A stretch of 64,000 nt of DNA from Actinomyces capricornis (GTDB lineage: Bacteria > Actinomycetota > Actinomycetes > Actinomycetales > Actinomycetaceae): NCBI RefSeq assembly GCF_019974135.1, contig NZ_AP025017.1:2728001-2792000 (forward strand), given 5' to 3'. Both the position numbers and the translations under genes were made by a program. This document shows positions 43,893-52,561 of the stretch, piece by piece (within the stretch, counting starts at the first letter, position 1; each line of letters starts with the position of its first letter). The notes beneath the pieces were generated by a model. That model did not search any database, had not been told where the DNA came from, and worked only from the letters and a program-made list of their open reading frames with translations.

Positions 43893-44659
43893 GCCTGGCC
43901 ATCCGCGTCATCCCCTGCCTGGACGTCAAGGACGGGCGCGTGGTCAAGGGAGTGAACTTCCAGGGGCTGCGGGACGCCGGCGACCCCGTGGAGCTGGCCG
44001 CCCGCTACGACGAGCAGGGGGCCGACGAGATCACCTTCCTGGACGTCTCGGCCTCCAGCGAGGGCCGCTCGACCATGATGGAGGTGGTCTCGCGCACCGC
44101 CGAGCAGGTCTTCGTGCCCCTGACCGTCGGCGGCGGGGTGCGCAGCGCCCAGGACGTCGACCGGCTCCTGGGGGCCGGGGCCGACAAGGTCGGGGTCAAC
44201 ACCGCCGCCATCGCCCGCCCCGAGCTCATCGGAGAGATCGCCCGGCGCTTCGGCAGTCAGGTGCTCGTGCTCTCGGTCGACGCCCGGCGCTGCCCCGAGG
44301 GCGTGAGCACCGAGTCCGGCTACGAGGTCACCACCCATGGGGGACGGCGCTCCACCGGTATCGACGCCGTGGCCTGGGCGGTGCGGGCCACCGAGTTGGG
44401 GGCGGGCGAGATCCTGCTCAACTCCATGGACGCCGACGGCGTCACCGGCGGCTTCGACACTGAGATGATCGACGCGGTGCGGCGCGAGGTGGGCGTGCCC
44501 CTCATCGCCTCAGGAGGGGCGGGACGGCCCGAGGACTTCGCCCGGGCCGCCGACCACGGCGCCGACGCCGTCCTGGCCGCCTCGGTCTTCCACTACGGGA
44601 CCATGACCGTGGGCCAGGCCAAGGAGGCCCTGCGCCGCGCCGGGCACCCGGTGCGCTGA
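43889..44659 (+). CDS. hisF: Imidazole glycerol phosphate synthase cyclase subunit HisF
   Basis: TIM-barrel enzyme of 256 residues that uses ammonia from HisH to make imidazole glycerol phosphate and AICAR in histidine synthesis. [17 protein letters not shown] holds catalytic Asp12; VLSVDARR the second Asp; [10 protein letters not shown] and [12 protein letters not shown] bind phosphate. All key residues are present. The start overlaps the FKBP stop as ATGA. HisH and HisA are not in the window; hisI lies 1.65 kb downstream. Confidence 0.95.
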   Translation: MSLAIRVIPCLDVKDGRVVKGVNFQGLRDAGDPVELAARYDEQGADEITFLDVSASSEGRSTMMEVVSRTAEQVFVPLTVGGGVRSAQDVDRLLGAGADKVGVNTAAIARPELIGEIARRFGSQVLVLSVDARRCPEGVSTESGYEVTTHGGRRSTGIDAVAWAVRATELGAGEILLNSMDADGVTGGFDTEMIDAVRREVGVPLIASGGAGRPEDFARAADHGADAVLAASVFHYGTMTVGQAKEALRRAGHPVR

Positions 44660-44822
44660 GGGCGGGCCACGGGGCATGGCCGCCCCGGGCGGCGGTGGGC
44701 AGTCCTCCCCTTTGCCTCGGCCCGACGGCTTCGGTATCCTCCGATCGGTTACGGTCCTCCTGTGACCTGTACCATGTCAGGGCGCCCCTCGGCAGCGCCC
44801 ACCTCATCAGATCAGGATCCCC

Positions 44823-45257
44823 ATGAGCACCTACCCCGGCCAGCCCGGACCGTACGACCCCAACGGCCAGGACCCTTACGCCTCCAGCCCCAATGCCGGG
44901 CAGGCCTATCCGGGCCAGCCCTACCCGGATCAGCAGATGTACAATCCCGCCGCCCAGCAGCCCTATCCGGGCCAGGCCGGCTACGGGGCGCCCTACGGCG
45001 GATACATGCCCAATCCCACCGAGAAGAACTGGATGGGCATCACCTCCCTGGTGCTGGGGATCTTCAGCGTGTGCTGCTGGGGTATCCCGGGTGTCATCGC
45101 GGTGATCTTCGGCATCCTCGGCATTCAGGCGGTCAATAATGGGGAGGCTGACAATAAGGGGCTGTCGATCGCCGGTATTGTCATTGCCGGGGCTTCTTGG
45201 GTGCTACTGATCATTCTGTGGATTCTGGGCGCATTGAATAGTTCTCTGAGTTCCTGA
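44823..45257 (+). CDS. DUF4190 small membrane protein
   Basis: Protein of 144 residues with a Pro/Tyr/Gly/Gln-rich cytosolic tail (YPGQP repeats, 1-60) and a two-helix DUF4190 domain: NWMGITSLVLGIFSVCCWGIPGVIAVIFGILG, then EADNKGLSIAGIVIAG and a final hydrophobic stretch. The function is unknown. Its stop is immediately followed by the ATG of the DUF2752 gene, so the two are one unit. A TACCAT about 50 bases upstream may be its -10. Confidence 0.82.
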   Translation: MSTYPGQPGPYDPNGQDPYASSPNAGQAYPGQPYPDQQMYNPAAQQPYPGQAGYGAPYGGYMPNPTEKNWMGITSLVLGIFSVCCWGIPGVIAVIFGILGIQAVNNGEADNKGLSIAGIVIAGASWVLLIILWILGALNSSLSS

Positions 45258-45725
45258 ATGGATACACTCGTGGTCCATGCCGCCGCCCATCCACAGGTGC
45301 GCCGTTGCCGCTCCTCTCGTCTATGGCTGGGCGCCGCCACGCTGCTGAGCCTGCCCGTGGTGGCGGTGATCGGGGGAGGGGTCCTCTTCCCCCGCACCTT
45401 CTCCGTGGTCCCGGAGCTGTGCCTCATGCACCGCAGCACCGGGCTGTGGTGCCCCCTGTGCGGGGGGACGCGGGCCACCGCCGCCCTCATCCACGGGGAC
45501 CTGCCCACAGCCCTGGGTTACAACCCCTTCGCCCTGGCCATCGAGCTCGTCGCCCTCCTGGTGGTCCTGCGCTGGCTCCTGCGCAGGATCCGGGGAGCGC
45601 AGGGAGCCTTCCTCACCGGCTGGGAGGCCACCGGCCTCCTGGTATCCACGGGCATCTTCTTCGTGGTGAGGAACCTACCGGGGATGTGGGTGCATATGGG
45701 TCCCCTCCTGGGGCCCCCGGGGTGA
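45258..45725 (+). CDS. DUF2752 membrane protein
   Basis: Protein of 155 residues with the DUF2752 signature LWCPLCGGTRATAALIHGDL followed by ALGYNPFALA, set among three hydrophobic segments. The first 20 residues contain RRCRSSRLWL before helix 1. The function is unknown; the family often occurs beside DUF4190-type genes, as here. ATG 45258 starts at the base after the preceding stop. Confidence 0.82.
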   Translation: MDTLVVHAAAHPQVRRCRSSRLWLGAATLLSLPVVAVIGGGVLFPRTFSVVPELCLMHRSTGLWCPLCGGTRATAALIHGDLPTALGYNPFALAIELVALLVVLRWLLRRIRGAQGAFLTGWEATGLLVSTGIFFVVRNLPGMWVHMGPLLGPPG

Positions 45726-45781
45726 GCCGGCACCGTGACAGCATGGCAATGGAGGGGCGTGATGATGGAGAGGACTGCCCG

Positions 45782-46300
45782 ATGACCGAGGATCCCTACC
45801 CGCCCTCAGGGCCGACCGGCGGCTCGCCCTGGGAGCATCACCTGCAGCAGCCCGGGGCGGCGGGAGGCGGCCACGACGGCCCCTACGCCGCCGTCGGGAG
45901 CCACCCGCCGGCGGGGGCGCCCGATCTGCCCGGGTACCCCGCGCCGTACGGCCATCCGCCGGGCGCCCACCCCGGCTACTACGCGGGCGCCTACCCGCCG
46001 GGGGCGCACCCCCGGCCCGATGAGATGAACTGGGCGGGGATCACCTCCCTGGTCTTGTCCCTGAGCTCGTTGGTGATCTCCTTGTTCGCCTTCCCCCTGG
46101 GAGGCGTCGCCCTGGTGATCTCCCTCGTGCTGGGGATCCTCGGCCTGGGTGCGGCGCGCGAGGGCAGGGCGACCAACAGGGGCGTGGCCCTGGCCGGTGT
46201 CATCATCTCGGCGGTGCTCATCGTCCTGGGAGTCCTGGTGATCATCATCCTGATCGCCATCTTCGGCGCCTTCATCCATGGCCTGGAATCGACGCCGTGA
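45782..46300 (+). CDS. DUF4190 small membrane protein (second copy)
   Basis: Protein of 172 residues. A Pro/Gly/Tyr/His-rich tail (1-75) leads to MNWAGITSLVLSLSSLV, then GVALVISLVLGILGLGAAREG and a long terminal helix. It is a diverged paralogue of the gene at 44823, sharing the NW-x-GITSLVL entry motif. GGAGAGGA gives a ribosome site for ATG 45782; an in-frame ATG at 45744 is less well supported. It belongs with the other two small membrane genes lying between hisF and hisI. Confidence 0.8.
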   Translation: MTEDPYPPSGPTGGSPWEHHLQQPGAAGGGHDGPYAAVGSHPPAGAPDLPGYPAPYGHPPGAHPGYYAGAYPPGAHPRPDEMNWAGITSLVLSLSSLVISLFAFPLGGVALVISLVLGILGLGAAREGRATNRGVALAGVIISAVLIVLGVLVIIILIAIFGAFIHGLESTP

Positions 46301-46312
46301 GACACTGCCGCG

Positions 46313-46756
46313 GTGACCACCTCCCAGGCCCCTGACACCCAGGCCCCTGACACCCAGGCCCCGGGCGGCAGCCCCGCAGGTGCCCTGAGCCCCTCGATCG
46401 CCCAGCGCCTCAAGCGCGATCCGGCCGGCCTGGTGTGCGCCGTCATCCAGCAGCACGACACCCGCGAGGTGCTCATGGTCGGCTGGATGGACGACGAGGC
46501 CCTGGCCCGCACCCTGAGCCAGGGGCGGGTGACCTTCTGGTCCCGCTCCCGCGGCGAGTACTGGCGCAAGGGCGACACCTCGGGGCACGCCCAGTACGTC
46601 AAGGCCGTCCACCTGGACTGCGACGGCGATGCCCTGCTCATCGAGGTCGATCAGGTGGGGGCGGCCTGCCACACCGGTCGGCGCACCTGCTTCCTGGAGG
46701 GCGGGGACCTGGGCGCCGTCGTCGGCGCCCGCCCCGCCGGCGGGACGCCGGCCTGA
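46313..46756 (+). CDS. hisI: Phosphoribosyl-AMP cyclohydrolase HisI
   Basis: Zinc enzyme of 147 residues opening the purine ring of PR-AMP in histidine synthesis. [32 protein letters not shown], and the metal-binding end DCDGDALL...[10 protein letters not shown] are all present. The first 25 residues contain two APDTQ repeats and are probably not part of the fold. GTG 46313 is the first available start; an internal start is possible. HisE is not fused. Confidence 0.92.
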   Translation: MTTSQAPDTQAPDTQAPGGSPAGALSPSIAQRLKRDPAGLVCAVIQQHDTREVLMVGWMDDEALARTLSQGRVTFWSRSRGEYWRKGDTSGHAQYVKAVHLDCDGDALLIEVDQVGAACHTGRRTCFLEGGDLGAVVGARPAGGTPA

Positions 46757-46865
46757 GGAGGCGGCCCGGGGGCGGATTTGCCTCGCGAGCCCCGGGCCGA
46801 CGACGATGGTGCCCATCGCCGTCCAGGCCCACCTGCTCCGGCGGATCTGTGGAAGGAGGTGCGCG

Positions 46866-47705
46866 GTGGCCATCGACCAGACCGGGCGTTTCGAGCAGAT
46901 CGCCGCCCAGGCGCGCGCGGCCGCCGACCAGCGCGCCAGTCGCGTCCCCCTGCGCCGGATCAAGGAGATGGCACGCCTGGCCCCCGGGGCCAGGGAGGCG
47001 CGCCAGGTGCTGCGCGCACCGGGGTGCACCGTCAGCGTCATCGCCGAGGTCAAGCGCTCCACGGCCACCTTCGCCGACCTCAGCGGATGCGGCGCGCCGG
47101 GGGTCCTGGCCCGCTTCTACGCCGCCGGGGGAGCGGCCTGCGTCTCGGTGGTCACCGGCCCGCGCGGGGCTCACGGCTCCCTGGAGGACCTCGATGACGT
47201 GAGGGCCGCGGTGGAGGTGCCCGTCCTGGCCAACGACCTGGTCGTCACCCCCTACCAGGTCCATGAGGCCCGCGCCCACGGCGCCGACCTGCTCATGCTC
47301 GACGCGCGCCTGGAGCCGCTGGTCCTCCAGGGCCTCATCGACCGGGTCCACTCCCTGGGGATGTGCGCGGTGGTCAAGGTGCGCACCCGGCGCGAGGCGC
47401 TGACCACCATCGAGTCCGGCGGGCGGATCGTGGCCATCAGCGCCCGCGACCCCGACACCCTGGCGGTCGACCGCGCCCGCTTCGAGCAGGTCGCGGAGGT
47501 CCTGCCCGCCGAGGTCATCAGGATCGTCGCCGGGGGAGTCCGGGGCCCCCACGACGTCATGGACTTCGCCCGCTGCGGCGCCGACGTCGTCCTGGTGGGG
47601 GAGGCCGTCATCCGCTCCACCGACCCCCAGCAGTTCGTCGCCGAGCTGGTCGCCGCCGGCGCCCACCCCTCCCTGCTCCACGCCACCCACCGAGAGGCCC
47701 CCTGA
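46866..47705 (+). CDS. TrpC-fold protein (indole-3-glycerol-phosphate synthase homologue) lacking catalytic residues
   Basis: TIM-barrel protein of 279 residues that aligns with TrpC from end to end (SRVPLRRIKEMA, VSVIAEVKRS, YAAGGAACVSVVT, VVTPYQVHEARAHGADLLML, GVRGPHDVMDFA, GADVVLVGEAVI). Glu61 and Lys63 of AEVK are kept. The general-acid Lys of the usual RKDF is Asn123 (ANDL), the Glu of LVEV is Lys171 (VVKV), the Asn of INARN is Ser192, the Glu-Ser of AESG is Ala222-Gly223, and the SPS phosphate motif reads TAT. It is therefore unlikely to make indole glycerol phosphate. AAGGAGGT lies five bases before GTG 46866, so translation is well supported. No other trp gene is in the window. Confidence 0.82.
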   Translation: MAIDQTGRFEQIAAQARAAADQRASRVPLRRIKEMARLAPGAREARQVLRAPGCTVSVIAEVKRSTATFADLSGCGAPGVLARFYAAGGAACVSVVTGPRGAHGSLEDLDDVRAAVEVPVLANDLVVTPYQVHEARAHGADLLMLDARLEPLVLQGLIDRVHSLGMCAVVKVRTRREALTTIESGGRIVAISARDPDTLAVDRARFEQVAEVLPAEVIRIVAGGVRGPHDVMDFARCGADVVLVGEAVIRSTDPQQFVAELVAAGAHPSLLHATHREAP

Positions 47706-48701
47706 GTGCTCACCAGTGCCCCTGCCATGATCGCGGCCGCCGCTGCGCCCGCCTCCCTGCCCAGTCCCTCGACCGGGGTGTGGTACATCGGCCCCTTCCC
47801 GCTGAGGGCCTACGCCCTGTGCATCCTCGCGGGCGTCTTCGTGGCCGTGTGGTGGTCGGGCAGGCGCTACGAGGCCCGCGGCGGGGACAGGGACACCGTC
47901 CTGGACGTGGCCCTCCTGGCGGTCCCGGCGGGGATCCTCGGCGCCCGCATCTACCACGTCCTGTCCTCCCCGGACGCCTACGTCGGCCCGGGCGGGGACC
48001 TGGCCCTCATCCCCCAGATCTGGAGGGGCGGGCTGGGCATCTGGGGCGGCATCGCCGCCGGGGTCGCCGCCGGTGCCTGGCTCATGAGGCGCCGCGGCCT
48101 GCGCCTGGCGCCCCTGGCCGACGCCGTGGCCCCCGCCCTCCTGGTGGCCCAGGCCATCGGCCGCCTGGGCAACTGGTTCAACCAGGAGCTCTTCGGCGCG
48201 CCCACCACCCTGCCCTGGGGGCTGGAGATCGACGCCGCCCACCTGCCCCCGGGGTATCCGTCCGGCACGCTGTTCCACCCGACCTTCCTCTACGAGGCCC
48301 TGTGGAACCTCGCCGGTGCGGCCTTCCTGGTGTGGCTGGGGCGCCGGCTCCTGGCCCGCGACGGCGTCACCGGGGGCAGGCTCCTGTGGGCCTACCTCAT
48401 GGTCTACACCGCGGGGCGGGTGTGGATCGAGGCACTGCGCATCGACGAGGCCGAGACCATCGCGGGCCTGCGCCTGAACGTGTGGACCTCGGTGATCATC
48501 TTCGCGGTGGGGGCCGTGGGCCTGGTCCTGGCCTCCCGCGGGGTGCCCCGCAGGCTCGACGACGCCATCGCCGATACCACCCGGCCCGCCGCGGAGCAGG
48601 AGAGCACTGGGGATCGGGGCGTCGGAGACCGTGAGGACGGCGAGGAGGAGAGCCAGGACGGCGAGGAGGACTCCCAGGTCACTGACGGCCGGGAACGGTG
48701 A
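47706..48701 (+). CDS. lgt: Prolipoprotein diacylglyceryl transferase Lgt
   Basis: Membrane enzyme of 331 residues that transfers diacylglycerol to the lipobox cysteine of prolipoproteins. Seven hydrophobic segments, the signature AIGRLGNWFNQELFG and the HPTFLYEALWN motif are present. The cytosolic C-terminal tail of about 50 residues is acidic (EDGEEESQDGEED). GTG 47706 directly follows the TrpC-like stop, so the two are translationally linked; ATG 47727 is an alternative. Confidence 0.93.
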   Translation: MLTSAPAMIAAAAAPASLPSPSTGVWYIGPFPLRAYALCILAGVFVAVWWSGRRYEARGGDRDTVLDVALLAVPAGILGARIYHVLSSPDAYVGPGGDLALIPQIWRGGLGIWGGIAAGVAAGAWLMRRRGLRLAPLADAVAPALLVAQAIGRLGNWFNQELFGAPTTLPWGLEIDAAHLPPGYPSGTLFHPTFLYEALWNLAGAAFLVWLGRRLLARDGVTGGRLLWAYLMVYTAGRVWIEALRIDEAETIAGLRLNVWTSVIIFAVGAVGLVLASRGVPRRLDDAIADTTRPAAEQESTGDRGVGDREDGEEESQDGEEDSQVTDGRER

Positions 48702-48773
48702 CGATAGTCCCAACTCGTGCGAGTATCGGGCACCTGCTCGGCCAAGCGCATGCGCGTCCCTTAGGCTTGACCC

Positions 48774-50204
48774 ATGCGCAGAGCCAAGATCGTATGCACC
48801 CTCGGACCCGCCACCGACTCGCCCGAGCAGGTGCAAGCCCTGGTGGACGCGGGCATGAATGTCGCGCGTATCAACCGCTCGCACGGGCGGGTGGAGGACC
48901 ACGAGGAGGTCATCGGGCGGGTGCGCGCCGCCGCCGAGGCCTCCGGCCGGGCCATCGCCGTCCTGGTCGACCTCCAGGGCCCCAAGATCCGCCTGGGCAA
49001 GTTCGTCAACGACCAGAAGGTCATGCTCAACAAGGGCGATGAGTTCACCATCACCACCGATGACGTGCTGGGCACGGTCAAGCGCTGCTCGACCACCTTC
49101 AAGGGCCTGCCCGGGGACTGCCGCCCGGGCGACCGCCTGCTCATCGACGACGGCAACGTGGCGGTGCGCGTCGTCGCGGTGACCGACACCGATGTGGTCA
49201 CCCGGGTCGAGGTCCCCGGCTTCGTGTCGAACAACAAGGGCATCAACCTGCCGGGCGTGGCGGTCTCGGTGCCGGCCCTGTCGGAGAAGGACCGCGTGGA
49301 CCTGCGCTGGGCCCTGGAGGTCGGTGCCGACTTCATCGCCCTGTCCTTCGTGCGCAACGCCGACGACATCAAGGACGTCCACGAGATCATGGACGAGGTC
49401 GGGGTGCGCATCCCCGTCATCGCCAAGATCGAGAAGCCCCAGGCGGTGGAGAACCTCTTCGACATCGTCTCGGCCTTCGACGGCATCATGGTGGCCCGCG
49501 GCGACCTGGGCGTCGAGATGCCCCTGGAGGCGGTGCCGCTGGTGCAGAAGCGGGCCATCGAGCTGGCCCGCCGTCAGGCCAAGCCGGTCATCGTGGCCAC
49601 CCAGGTCCTGGAGTCCATGATCCAGAACCCCCGGCCCACCCGCGCCGAGGCCTCGGACTGCGCCAACGCCATCCTCGACGGCGCCGACGCCGTCATGCTC
49701 TCCGGTGAGACCTCCGTGGGCGCCTACCCGATCGAGGCCGTGCGCACCATGGCCCGCATCATCGAGAACGTGGAGGAGAACGGCGGGGAGCGCATCGCCG
49801 AGCTCGGCTCCTACCCGCAGACCCGCGGCGGCGCCCTGACCCGCGCCGCCGCCGAGATGGGCGAGCAGCTCGACATCACCTACCTGGTCACCTTCACCCA
49901 GTCCGGTGACACCGCCCGGCGCCTGTCCCGCCTGCGCTCCCCGATCCCGCTGCTGGCCTTCACGCCCCTGGACTCCACCCGCAACCAGCTCGCGGTCTCC
50001 TGGGGGGTCAACACCTACAGGGTCCCCGCGGTCCAGCACACCGACGACATGGTCGCCCAGGTCGATGAGATCCTCCAGGACAAGCACCTGGCGCAGGCCG
50101 GGGACACCGTCGTCATCGTGGCGGGCATGCCCCCGGGCACCCCCGGTTCGACCAACTCCATCCGCATCCACACCGTGGGGGAGACGGTCGACTACAAGGC
50201 CTGA
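48774..50204 (+). CDS. pyk: Pyruvate kinase
   Basis: Glycolytic enzyme of 476 residues converting phosphoenolpyruvate and ADP to pyruvate and ATP. RRAKIVCTLGPA opens it, ARINRSHG matches the NFSHG motif, VDLQGPKIRLG follows, IAKIEKPQAVENL holds the catalytic Lys and MVARGDLGVEMP binds metal. The C-terminal allosteric domain is complete. TAGGCT at 48762-48767 is six bases before ATG 48774 with no Shine-Dalgarno, so the message is leaderless. Confidence 0.97.
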   Translation: MRRAKIVCTLGPATDSPEQVQALVDAGMNVARINRSHGRVEDHEEVIGRVRAAAEASGRAIAVLVDLQGPKIRLGKFVNDQKVMLNKGDEFTITTDDVLGTVKRCSTTFKGLPGDCRPGDRLLIDDGNVAVRVVAVTDTDVVTRVEVPGFVSNNKGINLPGVAVSVPALSEKDRVDLRWALEVGADFIALSFVRNADDIKDVHEIMDEVGVRIPVIAKIEKPQAVENLFDIVSAFDGIMVARGDLGVEMPLEAVPLVQKRAIELARRQAKPVIVATQVLESMIQNPRPTRAEASDCANAILDGADAVMLSGETSVGAYPIEAVRTMARIIENVEENGGERIAELGSYPQTRGGALTRAAAEMGEQLDITYLVTFTQSGDTARRLSRLRSPIPLLAFTPLDSTRNQLAVSWGVNTYRVPAVQHTDDMVAQVDEILQDKHLAQAGDTVVIVAGMPPGTPGSTNSIRIHTVGETVDYKA

Positions 50205-50255
50205 GCGCAGGCGGCTGTGATCGCAGTGCACATGAGCAGTTGAGGAGATCTGGTC

Positions 50256-50543
50256 GTGTCCCATGAGTTGAAGGAGCTGAGCATCACCCTGCCCGAAGAG
50301 GTGGCGGTGGCGCTGGCCGAGCGGGTGGTCTCGGGCGCCTATGACAGCGAGAGCGAGGTCGTGCGCGACGGCCTCATCGACCTGTTCCTCCGCGAGGAGG
50401 CCGCTGAGACCTGGCTGCACGAGGAGGTGGGGGAGGCCTACGACGAGTTGCGCGACCACCCCTGCCTGGCGTGGGACGTCCAGGGCGTGCGCGCCCATCT
50501 GGCCGAGGCTCACGCCCATCACCAGGCACGGCCCCGGCCGTGA
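50256..50543 (+). CDS. parD: ParD-type antitoxin
   Basis: Protein of 95 residues. The N-terminal RHH domain (LSITLPEEVAVALAERVVSGAYDSESEVVRDGL) is typical of ParD antitoxins, which repress their operon and neutralise ParE. The rest is acidic and wraps the toxin in known pairs. GAGGAG lies upstream of GTG 50256. Its stop overlaps the parE start as GTGA. Confidence 0.85.
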   Translation: MSHELKELSITLPEEVAVALAERVVSGAYDSESEVVRDGLIDLFLREEAAETWLHEEVGEAYDELRDHPCLAWDVQGVRAHLAEAHAHHQARPRP

Positions 50544-50869
50544 ACCCCGACGTCGTCTTCTCGCCGTGGGCGCTGCGCCACATGACCGGGCTCTACCGGC
50601 GGATCGCCGAGGAGTCCGGCTCCTCCGACCTGGCCGAGGCCTACCTGTCGGCCATCATGGACCGCTGCGAGGCCCTGGCCGAGTTCCCCCTGACCGGGCG
50701 ACTCCGCGACGACATCCGGCCCCATCTGCGCACTGTGGGGTTCAGGAATCGCGTCGTCATCGCCTTCGCCGTCTGCGACAACCGGATCGAGGTCCTCGGC
50801 GTCCACTTCGGGGGCCGCGATCATGACGGGCTGCAGCGCGGAGAGGCACCCACCGTTCACGTCGACTGA
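50540..50869 (+). CDS. parE: ParE/RelE-superfamily toxin
   Basis: Protein of 109 residues with the ParE layout: VVFSPWALRHMTGLYRRIAEES at the start, a helix with LAEAYLSAIMDRCEALAEFP, LTGRLRDDIRPHLRTVGF, and a final strand ending VLGVHFGGRDHD. ParE toxins poison DNA gyrase. The frame is intact, unlike the other toxin in this window. GTG 50540 overlaps parD. It sits between pyk and a tRNA gene, a typical insertion position. Confidence 0.83.
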   Translation: MNPDVVFSPWALRHMTGLYRRIAEESGSSDLAEAYLSAIMDRCEALAEFPLTGRLRDDIRPHLRTVGFRNRVVIAFAVCDNRIEVLGVHFGGRDHDGLQRGEAPTVHVD

Positions 50870-51091
50870 CCCCGTGCTGCACATCTTCAGCACGGCCCGG
50901 CGAGGAGGGCTGACAGGATCGTGCGGAAAGGCCGGGGCCGTTGGCTGGTCCGGGGCCTGAGGATATGCAACGAGCGCGCACCCCTGGTCCCGAGTCCGAA
51001 AGCGCTGCGTCAAGGCTGCACTCCCATCCGGTGGGCACCTCGGCCGAATGGGGGGGACAGTTCGATCCGGAGGGGATCGTGGGGCCCGGGG

Positions 51092-51165
51092 TACCTCCGG
51101 TGGGACTCGAACCCACAACACTCCGATTTTGAGTCGGATGCCTCTGCCAATTGGGCTACGGAGGC
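51092..51165 (-). tRNA. tRNA-Leu (anticodon CAA), class I shape
   Basis: A 74-nt tRNA on the reverse strand. Acceptor arms GCCTCCG and CGGAGGT pair (with a terminal G-U), the anticodon stem TCCGA/TCGGA holds the seven-base loop CTCAAAA (anticodon CAA), and the T arm is GTGGG-TTCGAGT-CCCAC. The variable loop is only about five bases, whereas bacterial tRNA-Leu normally has a long arm. No CCA is encoded. Confidence 0.9.
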
Positions 51166-51219
51166 GGCGCGTCCGCTCTCGAGCGGCGCCACGAGCCGAA
51201 GCATACTAGGATCTATGGT

Positions 51220-51837
51220 GTGAGCAACGAGTCCAGCACCACCCGATCCCGCAGGGTCCTCGTCGCCGAGGACGAGACCCTCATCCGCCTTGACATCGTG
51301 GAGACCCTGACAGACGCGGGCTACGACGTCGTCGCCGAGGCCTCCGATGGTGAGGAGGCCATCCGCCTGGCCCAGGAGCACCAGCCCGATCTGTGCGTCA
51401 TGGATGTCAAGATGCCGGTCACCGACGGCATCACCGCCGCCGAGCGCATTCTGGACAAGCACTCCTGCGCGGTGGTCATGCTGACCGCCTTCTCGCAGAC
51501 CGACCTGGTCGAGCGCGCCAGCGCCGCGGGGGCCATGGCCTACGTCGTCAAGCCCTTCACCCCGGCCGACCTCATCCCCGCCCTGGAGATCGCCCTGTCG
51601 CGGCACGAGGAGATCCTGTCCCTGGAGAACGAGATCAGCGATCTCACCGAGCGCTTCGAGACGCGCAAGCGGGTCGACCGCGCCAAGGGACTGCTCATGG
51701 AGCGCATGGGCCTGAGCGAGCCCGAGGCCTTCCGCTGGCTTCAGAAGACCTCGATGAACCGGCGCCTGACCATGCGCGAGGTCGCCGATGCAGTCATCGA
51801 GCAGGTCGGCGCCGCAGCCAACAGCAAGGACGACTGA
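51220..51837 (+). CDS. ANTAR-domain response regulator (PdtaR-like)
   Basis: Two-domain regulator of 205 residues. The receiver domain (12-125) has acidic Glu17-Asp18, phosphoacceptor Asp62 (VMDVKMP) and Lys111. The ANTAR RNA-binding domain (about 141-196) contains TRKRVDRAKGLLM and ERMGLSEPEAFRWLQ. Proteins like this bind dual-hexaloop RNA and antiterminate transcription. TAGGAT at 51207-51212 lies seven bases before GTG 51220, fixing a leaderless start. A partner histidine kinase is not in the window. Confidence 0.92.
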   Translation: MSNESSTTRSRRVLVAEDETLIRLDIVETLTDAGYDVVAEASDGEEAIRLAQEHQPDLCVMDVKMPVTDGITAAERILDKHSCAVVMLTAFSQTDLVERASAAGAMAYVVKPFTPADLIPALEIALSRHEEILSLENEISDLTERFETRKRVDRAKGLLMERMGLSEPEAFRWLQKTSMNRRLTMREVADAVIEQVGAAANSKDD

Positions 51838-51869
51838 CCCCCGCCCCCGCGATCCCCGGCGGGCAGTCC

Positions 51870-52544
51870 TCAGGTGAACAGGCTGCGCAACGTCCCGCGG
51901 GCGATGTGCCTGCCCTTCTCGTCGCTCACACTGACCTCGTAGACGGCGGTGCGCCGCCCCCGGTGAATGGGGGTGGCCACCGCCGTCACCCATCCCTCCT
52001 CAGCCGGCCGCAGATGCGAGACCGTCAGCTCCGCCCCCACCGGCACCGAGCCGGTCGGCGCAGCCTCCCGCGCCGCGACCGAGGCCGCGGTCTCGATGAG
52101 CGCCGCCGTCGCCCCGCCGTGGAGGATCCCCACCACCTGGCGGGCCCCATCCACCGGCATCCGCACCTGCGTGAGATCGGCATCGCGCTGGACCACCTCC
52201 ATGCGCAGGGTCTCCATGAGCGTGCCCTCCTCGTCCTCCTCCAGGCCGGCGTGCACGGCGCTGAAGGCCGAGATCGCCGATCCGGCGGGACGCGGATCGG
52301 GATAGGGGCGGCGCCCCGGATCCGGGAAGGCCACCGGCGCCGAGCTCGACGCCGACAGGGCGGCCAGCGTCTGGCCCACCGGCCCCAGGGGGCCGACAAC
52401 CGTGGGCCGCTCCGCAGCGCCGGTGCCGCTGGAGGCGCCGTTGGGCGAGGGGCTAGTGGAGGAGGCGCCGTCGCAGGAGGCGTCACCCGAGCCGGTCGCG
52501 GGACTCGGGGGCGCGGTGGGGCTGTCGGGCTGCGTGTTGCTCAT
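51870..52544 (-). CDS. PaaI-type hotdog-fold thioesterase
   Basis: Protein of 224 residues. The first 95 are Ser/Pro/Thr/Gly-rich and disordered-looking. Residues 95-224 form a single hotdog domain with QVVGILHGGATAALIETAASVAA, the HGG signature of PaaI-type acyl-CoA thioesterases, and strands AELTVSHLRPAEEGWVTA and YEVSVSDEKGRHIARGTLRS. The substrate is unknown. Only 17 bases separate its ATG from the likely polA start on the other strand, so their promoters overlap. Confidence 0.85.
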   Translation of the reverse strand: MSNTQPDSPTAPPSPATGSGDASCDGASSTSPSPNGASSGTGAAERPTVVGPLGPVGQTLAALSASSSAPVAFPDPGRRPYPDPRPAGSAISAFSAVHAGLEEDEEGTLMETLRMEVVQRDADLTQVRMPVDGARQVVGILHGGATAALIETAASVAAREAAPTGSVPVGAELTVSHLRPAEEGWVTAVATPIHRGRRTAVYEVSVSDEKGRHIARGTLRSLFT

Positions 52545-52561
52545 GGGCCTAGGCTGTCATG

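Noticed and set aside
46757..46865. trp leader peptide/attenuator before the TrpC-like gene
   Set aside because: No run of Trp codons and no competing hairpins; the preceding in-frame ATG at 46806 has a weaker site than GTG 46866.
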